Origin: Ruminococcus sp. JC304
GTDB taxonomy: Bacteria > Bacillota > Clostridia > Lachnospirales > Lachnospiraceae
Length of the DNA: 64,000 nt
Assembly: GCA_000285855.2 (NCBI GenBank)
Contig: HE978651.1
Span: forward strand, 174,036-238,035
Reading direction: 5' to 3'
Shown here: positions 62,232 to 64,000 of the stretch, piece by piece
Layout of the letters: every line of letters begins with the position of its first letter
How positions within the stretch are numbered: position 1 is the stretch's first letter
Position numbers and translations under genes: made by a program
The notes under the pieces: model-generated
The model's database searches: none
What the model was told of the DNA's origin: nothing
Seen by the model: the letters and a program-made list of their open reading frames with translations, nothing else

Positions 62232-64000
62232 ACAGTATTACGTTGAAAAAGCGAAAGTAGAGAAACTAATCGCAAGAAAAAATCAGAAAACAGATTTTTA
62301 CAATGGAATTTATGACCGTTATGAATATCCGGTACTGACAAGAGAGTTTGCACCGGTTGAATGGAGATATGACCTGAACCCGAAGACAAACCCGAATTTC
62401 CAGGAACGTCTCGGAATCAATGCAGTGATGAACTCCGGTGCTATTGAGCTGAACGGGAAATATTATCTGGTTGTCCGTGTAGAGGGAAATGACCGTAAAT
62501 CTTTCTTTGCAGTAGCAGAGAGCGACACAGGAATCGACGGATTCCATTTCTGGGACTACCCGGTACAGCTTCCGGATACCTGCCCGGAAGAAACAAACGT
62601 ATATGATATGCGTCTGACCAAACATGAAGATGGTTGGATTTATGGTGTGTTCTGTTCCGAGAGCAAGGATAAAACAAATCCGGATCTTTCCGCAGCAGTT
62701 GCAGAAGCAGGTATCGTAAGAACAAAAGATCTTAAGACATGGGAGCGTCTGGATAATCTGAAAACACTTCATTCCCCGCAGCAGAGAAACGTAGTTCTTC
62801 ATCCGGAATTTGTAGACGGCAAATATGCATTCTACACACGTCCTATGGATGGTTTCATTGAAACAGGAAGCGGCGGAGGAATCGGATTTGGTCTCTGTGA
62901 TGATATTGAACATGCAGTGATCGATGAGGAGAAGATTATCAGCAAGAGAATCTATCATACTCTGACAGAGTCCAAGAACGGTGCAGGTGCAGTGCCGATC
63001 AGAGGTAAGAAGTGCTGGATCAATATTGCTCATGGTGTAAGAAATACAGCGGCAGGACTTCGTTATGTCCTCTATGTATTCGGAACAGATTTAAATGATC
63101 CTTCCAAAGTGATTGCTGAACCATCCGGTGTATTTCTTGTACCACTTGGAAAAGAGAGAGTCGGAGATGTTTCCAATGTAGTATTTACAAACGGCGCTAT
63201 TGCAAAGGCGAACGGAGATGTTTACATCTATTATGCTTCCTGCGATACCAGAATGCATGTGGCAACCACTACAATTGATAAACTGGAGGATTATCTGTTT
63301 AACACACCAAGAGATCCTCATCGTTCTCCTGACTGTGTAAAACAGCGCTGCGAACTGATCATGAACAATACCTATCAGCGCTGGTGTGAGGATGAGTATT
63401 TTGACGCAGATACAAGAGCCGAGTTAAAAGCCATCGCAGATGATCCTCAGGAGATCAAAGAGAGATTTTACAAAGATCTGGAATTTGGTACAGGCGGACT
63501 GAGAGGAATCCTGGGTGCCGGCACTAACCGTATGAACATTTATACAGTAAGAAAAGCAACTCAGGGTCTGGCAAACTTTATTATCAAAGAGAATGCACAG
63601 TCAAAGGGTGTTGCCATTGCCTTTGATTCCAGACATATGTCACCGGAATTTGCAAAAGAGACAGCTCTGTGCATGGCAGCAAACGGAATTAAGGCATATA
63701 TTTTCCCGTCCCTTCGTCCCACACCAATGCTTTCCTTCGCACTTCGTGAGTTAGGCTGCACAGCAGGTGTGGTTGTAACTGCAAGCCACAATCCGCCACA
63801 GTACAATGGATACAAAGTTTACTGGGAGGACGGCGCACAGATCACAGCTCCTAAGGATAAACAGATTATTACAGAAGTTCAGGCAATCACAGACTTTGCT
63901 CAGGTGAAGACTATGTCTGAAGAAGATGCAAAGGCAGCCGGTCTTTATGAAGTGATCGGTGAAGAGATTGATGACAAATACATGGAAGCTCTTAAGAAAC
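62221..64000 (+). CDS. GH130 mannosyl-glucose phosphorylase fused to alpha-phosphohexomutase (partial)
   Basis: One uninterrupted frame from the ATG at 62221 (GGAGG upstream inside the epimerase gene) to the window end, 593 codons so far. Residues ~1-380 are GH130_1: [20 protein letters not shown], the catalytic Asp in [14 protein letters not shown] (Asp129), [19 protein letters not shown]. Without a linker, residues ~384 on are an alpha-phosphohexomutase N terminus: [40 protein letters not shown], and the phospho-Ser motif [17 protein letters not shown] (Ser522). The product should split mannosyl-glucose to Man-1-P plus glucose and convert Man-1-P to Man-6-P. The 3' end lies outside. Confidence 0.9.
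   Translation, partial: MLNKQYYVEKAKVEKLIARKNQKTDFYNGIYDRYEYPVLTREFAPVEWRYDLNPKTNPNFQERLGINAVMNSGAIELNGKYYLVVRVEGNDRKSFFAVAESDTGIDGFHFWDYPVQLPDTCPEETNVYDMRLTKHEDGWIYGVFCSESKDKTNPDLSAAVAEAGIVRTKDLKTWERLDNLKTLHSPQQRNVVLHPEFVDGKYAFYTRPMDGFIETGSGGGIGFGLCDDIEHAVIDEEKIISKRIYHTLTESKNGAGAVPIRGKKCWINIAHGVRNTAAGLRYVLYVFGTDLNDPSKVIAEPSGVFLVPLGKERVGDVSNVVFTNGAIAKANGDVYIYYASCDTRMHVATTTIDKLEDYLFNTPRDPHRSPDCVKQRCELIMNNTYQRWCEDEYFDADTRAELKAIADDPQEIKERFYKDLEFGTGGLRGILGAGTNRMNIYTVRKATQGLANFIIKENAQSKGVAIAFDSRHMSPEFAKETALCMAANGIKAYIFPSLRPTPMLSFALRELGCTAGVVVTASHNPPQYNGYKVYWEDGAQITAPKDKQIITEVQAITDFAQVKTMSEEDAKAAGLYEVIGEEIDDKYMEALKK

Noticed and set aside
62266-63033. 255-codon minus-strand ORF opposite the GH130 domain
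   Set aside because: Shadow of the phosphorylase frame, rich in Cys/His/Ile as expected for antisense of GA-rich codons.
1-64000. CRISPR arrays, tRNA, rRNA, transposase or integrase genes
   Set aside because: I looked for regularly spaced repeats, cloverleaf/CCA patterns and DDE or tyrosine recombinase proteins and found none that could be supported by eye.

Overview
The window looks like a chromosome segment of a spore-forming, saccharolytic gut Firmicute, most likely a Lachnospiraceae member (Blautia/Ruminococcus-like). This rests on family resemblance, not on a marker gene: a SpoIIID sporulation regulator, strong AGGAGG-type ribosome sites, clostridial LytTR/GHKL signalling, a short-form ThiC, and carbohydrate genes typical of that family. 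I see no rRNA, tRNA or CRISPR array.

Layout. 1-5.1 kb: a repeat-rich leader, then peptidase T, an orphan BlaI-like repressor, a GNAT acetyltransferase and an M28 peptidase on the minus strand. 5.3-9.2 kb: an overlapping diguanylate cyclase/phosphodiesterase pair followed by spoIIID, whose ribosome site is buried in a perfect 17-bp hairpin. 9.3-13.5 kb: a guanine-deaminase-like amidohydrolase, an esterase, and nagB-nagA for amino-sugar breakdown. 13.7-17.9 kb: histidine phosphatase, HSL-type hydrolase, a condensation-type acyltransferase with a membrane tail, and thiE. 18-19.7 kb: thiC behind a TPP riboswitch and terminator. 19.7-28.1 kb: secreted FN3 protein, orphan HicB, OGG1-type glycosylase, endonuclease III, an MBL-fold hydrolase, glycogen phosphorylase and an AraC regulator.

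28.15-33.2 kb is a clearly more AT-rich, one-directional defence-type island: a small unknown ORF, a cytosine-C5 methyltransferase apparently fused to a HaeIII-family restriction nuclease, a DUF262/ParB-like protein, and a HEPN protein translationally coupled to it. All are read from one promoter with a GAAC-N4-GTTC palindrome in its spacer. Next to it (33.4-35.2 kb) lies a decayed citrate lyase/citrate transporter locus carrying several independent lesions.

35.4-37.9 kb is a LytTR/GHKL two-component system with an unusual duplicated-core kinase; upstream of it is a short transcript-like region with direct repeats, a long inverted repeat and a terminator but no clear gene. 38.4-51.2 kb holds an M28 peptidase and then a peptide-ABC-transporter operon that continues through a DeoR regulator, CutC, a multi-domain cytoplasmic transglutaminase-like protein and a GH29 alpha-L-fucosidase. 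This suggests uptake and intracellular trimming of fucosylated glycopeptides (inference). 51.4-57.3 kb is mixed housekeeping genes plus remnants, including a HipA-like kinase with an internal deletion.

57.5-64 kb is a beta-mannan/galactomannan oligosaccharide locus: GH36 alpha-galactosidase, LacI regulator, cellobiose 2-epimerase, and a GH130 mannosyl-glucose phosphorylase fused in frame to an alpha-phosphohexomutase. This last polypeptide would both release Man-1-P and isomerise it. It runs off the window end.
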